Below are positions 6,080 to 7,922 of a stretch of DNA of 7,922 bases, in pieces. This stretch comes from Alphaproteobacteria bacterium. Its GTDB lineage: Bacteria; Pseudomonadota; Alphaproteobacteria; ATCC43930; CGMCC-115725. Position 1 is the stretch's first letter. Each line of letters begins with the position of its first letter. The notes below the pieces were generated by a model. That model was not told the DNA's origin. It saw only the letters and a program-made list of their open reading frames with translations, and did not search any database. Location of the stretch: the NCBI GenBank assembly GCA_019237175.1, contig JAFAHP010000441.1:1-7922 (forward strand), in the 5' to 3' direction. The translations under genes were made by a program, and so were the position numbers.

Positions 6080-6934
6080 TCACTGCTCTTTTGTATGCTC
6101 CAAGAAATGCAGCACATCGGTGTTGAACTGCATCGGATCCTGCAGGAATGAAAAATGACTGACCTGAGGCTGTAGCAAAAGACCGCTATTCGGGATCTGG
6201 CTTGCCATGAATTCGGTATTCTCACGTTTGATGGCCTCGTCGTGATCGCCGTCGACGATCCATGTCGGCGTTGTAATGCGGTGTAGCTGCTCCACAGTAA
6301 TGTGAGGCTGAGTTCCCCACATTTTACCGATCTGCTCCAGAAACGTTGGGTATTGGTCAGGTGTCGGCGATATTTGCCGATATTCGGTCGCGGCTCGAGC
6401 GATGTAGGCGTTAAAGACGGCGCTCCTGGCGATGTCTTGGACCCCGCTCGGGTCCGAGTTAGCGGCAAAGGCAAAGAGTTTTGTCAGCCGCTCGGGATGG
6501 TCGATCGCGATCTCGAGGCCCAATATGGCGCCGTCGCTCCAGCCGACGATCGCGACTTTACGAATTTTCAAATAATCCATTAAACCGATCACATCGGAGG
6601 CCATCAATTCGTATCCGTAGGGTTGACCATTGCGGGTGCTGCGCCCGTGGCCGCGACTATCCATGACAATCACTTGATAATGCCGCGTCAGCGCTCGGAC
6701 CTGATTCCCCCAGTAATTCGAGTTGGCGAGCCCGCCGTGAAGCATAACTACCGGCAAGCCGCTGCCAAACACGGCGTACCAGATCTTGATCCCGTTTACC
6801 GGCGCATACCCTGAACGGGTGCTTGTCGGCAGCGTCGGCGTCGGCGGCAAGCTCAGCCATTGCGGCTCGGCGTCAGCGATACGGGGGACCGCCATTCCGA
6901 TCAACAAGCAAACGATCGCTAACAACTGCCGCAT
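6080..6934 (-). CDS. Exported alpha/beta-fold hydrolase
   Basis: This is a 284-residue serine hydrolase of the alpha/beta fold, likely periplasmic or secreted. Residues 1-22 form a signal peptide: MRQ, a hydrophobic core LLAIVCLLIGMAV, and cleavage after ADA. The oxyanion-hole segment HGGLAN is at 66-71, the nucleophile elbow GWSDGA at 131-136 (Ser133), the acid in GDHDE (Asp232), and the histidine in QVSHFSF (His260). DSRGHGRS (92-99) is the usual conserved turn. The triad is complete, so an active enzyme is expected. The substrate is not evident: an ester, lactone or epoxide are all possible. The ATG at 6934 is chosen because GGAGG lies 5 bases upstream and the signal peptide begins there; a longer reading to 6973 adds 13 residues that would spoil the signal peptide. 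It converges on the 72-residue membrane protein gene. Confidence 0.9.
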   Translation of the reverse strand: MRQLLAIVCLLIGMAVPRIADAEPQWLSLPPTPTLPTSTRSGYAPVNGIKIWYAVFGSGLPVVMLHGGLANSNYWGNQVRALTRHYQVIVMDSRGHGRSTRNGQPYGYELMASDVIGLMDYLKIRKVAIVGWSDGAILGLEIAIDHPERLTKLFAFAANSDPSGVQDIARSAVFNAYIARAATEYRQISPTPDQYPTFLEQIGKMWGTQPHITVEQLHRITTPTWIVDGDHDEAIKRENTEFMASQIPNSGLLLQPQVSHFSFLQDPMQFNTDVLHFLEHTKEQ

Positions 6935-7315
6935 GCTTTCCTCCCTGGCCGGCCGATCCCAGCTGCGAATCATCCGTTAGAATACATCGCCAATCCCTGC
7001 ACGACTTGTCGGAACTGGCGGGGCGGATTGGATTGCCGCCGGAATGGACGGCACCCCGGACAAGTACCCCCGGTTGAGAGCCGGCTCGCGAATCAGGTCG
7101 GCCAAATGCCCGCCGGGCGCATCCATCGCCGCTTGGGCGGAACCCGTCTACTCGTCCGAGTTGTAGGGCGCCCGAAAAAGCTCAAGCCGGCTCCGGCATA
7201 CGGTCAGGATTGGCACGTTCGCAAGGCCCAGGTCACTCTTCGTCTCGGAGACCACGAGAGGCACAGTTGATTTCTCGCACTCGGCGCTTTAATTGCAAGC
7301 GGCTATGGCGCTCGT
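6935..7315. other. Gap without a confident gene, between hydrolase and tRNA-Glu
   Basis: About 380 bases contain the hydrolase ribosome site at the left and the probable tRNA promoter at the right. A plus-strand frame (7028-7270) is arginine-rich and looks like a shadow. On the minus strand one frame stays open from 7288 to 6980 except for a single TAG at 7148-7150. Its right part could start at ATG 7126 (49 residues, beginning MDAPGGHLADLIREPALN), but no ribosome site or known family supports it. It may be a decayed gene. Confidence 0.4.
7267..7293 (+). promoter_or_regulatory. Candidate promoter of tRNA-Glu
   Basis: TTGATT (7267-7272) and TTTAAT (7288-7293, 5 of 6 to the -10 consensus) are separated by 15 bases, slightly short. 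Transcription would start about 15 bases before the mature tRNA. No better pair is seen close by. Confidence 0.4.
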
Positions 7316-7391
7316 GTCCCCATCGTCTAGAGGCCTAGGACATCGCCCTTTCACGGCGGTAACAGGGGTTCGAATCCCCTTGGGGACGCCA
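7316..7391 (+). tRNA. tRNA-Glu (anticodon TTC), CCA encoded
   Basis: The acceptor arm GTCCCCA (7316-7322) pairs fully with TGGGGAC (7381-7387), followed by discriminator G (7388) and an encoded CCA (7389-7391). The anticodon loop CTTTCAC (7348-7354) places TTC at 7350-7352; its stem TCGCC/GGCGG has one T-G pair. The T arm carries GGTTCGAATCC. The sequence is very close to the standard bacterial tRNA-Glu. No integrase, and no repeated copy of the 3' end, is visible in the window. Confidence 0.97.
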
Positions 7392-7464
7392 ACTATTTCA
7401 ATGCTAAGGCATATGGAACAACTACGGTCTCACAATTTTCTCACAAAGACGTGCCGGAACGCGG

Positions 7465-7809
7465 ATGGAATTCTGTAAATTCGGCAATCCTGAGCCCACC
7501 AAGCCGCCGGAGGTCATCGGTCCGACCCCCGACGGGATCAGGGTCAATTTCTACGTCACCGGCGGCGAGTTGGATGGGCCAAAACTCAAAGGCAAGATTC
7601 CTCCGGTCCGCGCTGAGCGCGACCTCGGCCCAGACGGCTACGAGAGCTTCCTGAAGGGAAGGCTTGCACAAGAAGCGACGATCCGGGCCGTGCCCCGTTT
7701 TCAGACATCTGATCCGAACTATCTCTGGCTGAACTGCCTGCAATGCCTGAATGTCGGTGATGTCGATTTGACAACGGGATTGGTTCGATACGACGTTTAC
7801 GCGACATGA
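7465..7809 (+). CDS. DUF3237-family protein, apparently lacking the middle of the domain
   Basis: This 114-residue protein belongs by resemblance to DUF3237, small beta-barrel proteins of unknown function that are usually near 150 residues. The N-terminal strand NFYVTGGELDGPKLKGKI (28-45) and the C-terminal block are both recognisable: DLGPDGYESFLKG (53-65), APRF-type VPRFQTSDPNYLWLN (76-90) and VRYDVYA (107-113). What is missing between residues 46 and 53 is the expected central part, the GDW...DG...DVRAT...DDGALIY stretch of about 35-40 residues. The frame is kept across the join, so the deletion is in frame. The fold may be lost, so this could be a pseudogene or a minimal variant. ATG 7465 is the only ATG that fits, but no clear ribosome site precedes it; the frame is open back to a TAA at 7405. 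It lies 73 bases after the tRNA. Confidence 0.7.
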   Translation: MEFCKFGNPEPTKPPEVIGPTPDGIRVNFYVTGGELDGPKLKGKIPPVRAERDLGPDGYESFLKGRLAQEATIRAVPRFQTSDPNYLWLNCLQCLNVGDVDLTTGLVRYDVYAT

Positions 7810-7898
7810 TTGAGTCGCGATTTTGTTTGGCCTTGGGCTCGAAGCCGGATCGTGTCTTCGTGATCGGCACGTGCGGCGGATAACCCAACCAGGAGATC

Positions 7899-7922
7899 GT
7901 GTCCGTCGAGGGGAGCGGGATC
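7899..7922 (+). CDS. Possible start of a gene running off the right edge
   Basis: AGGAG (7891-7895) is followed 3 bases later by GTG (7899), giving MSVEGSGI before the edge. The spacing is short and eight codons cannot be judged, so this is only a pointer. Confidence 0.15.

Noticed and set aside
7028..7270. 80-residue plus-strand open frame before the tRNA
   Set aside because: Very arginine-rich, no ribosome site, and it ends inside the likely tRNA promoter.
7369..7391. tRNA-Glu 3' end as a phage or island attachment site
   Set aside because: No integrase gene and no second copy of the tRNA end was seen in the window.
7401..7412. ATGC-TAAG-GCAT hairpin as tRNA terminator
   Set aside because: Only four pairs and no T tract, so below what I would call a terminator.

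Overview
The window looks like a GC-rich alphaproteobacterial chromosome segment. I infer this from the protein style (a TypA and an adenosine-kinase-like PfkB protein in tandem, a YidH-type DUF202 protein, a MurR/RpiR regulator, a COG4280-like membrane protein) and the strong G/C preference at third codon positions. The genus cannot be fixed by reading alone. There is no mobile element, CRISPR array or rRNA. One tRNA gene, tRNA-Glu(TTC), is present.

Layout: (1) 1-1612, minus strand: typA/bipA, missing its last ~70 codons at the left edge. (2) 1680-2699, minus: a PfkB/adenosine-kinase-like sugar kinase just upstream of typA, separated from it by two tandem hairpins. (3) 2913-3602, plus: an unrecognised protein with a hydrophobic segment at each end and an unusual start region. 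(4) 3699-4981, minus: a two-gene unit, an RpiR-family regulator followed by a DUF202 membrane protein. (5) 5070-6040, plus: a divergent two-gene unit, a polytopic membrane protein with an internal two-fold repeat carrying ExxE motifs, overlapped by a 72-residue membrane protein. (6) 6080-6934, minus: an exported alpha/beta hydrolase. (7) 6935-7315: no confident gene. (8) 7316-7391: tRNA-Glu. (9) 7465-7809: a DUF3237-family protein that appears to lack the middle of its domain. (10) 7810-7922: little visible, perhaps the start of another gene at the right edge.

The most interesting part is 3699-6040. The regulator unit and the membrane-protein unit fire divergently from an 88-base gap. In it two good sigma70-type promoters share overlapping -10 elements, and a 21-base inverted repeat covers both. 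This suggests a self-contained, switch-like module: a SIS-domain regulator with an atypical ligand loop controlling three uncharacterised membrane proteins, one of them resembling FTR1-type cation permeases in its repeat motif. The link is an inference from layout and motifs. The second notable item is the DUF3237 protein with an apparent in-frame internal deletion.
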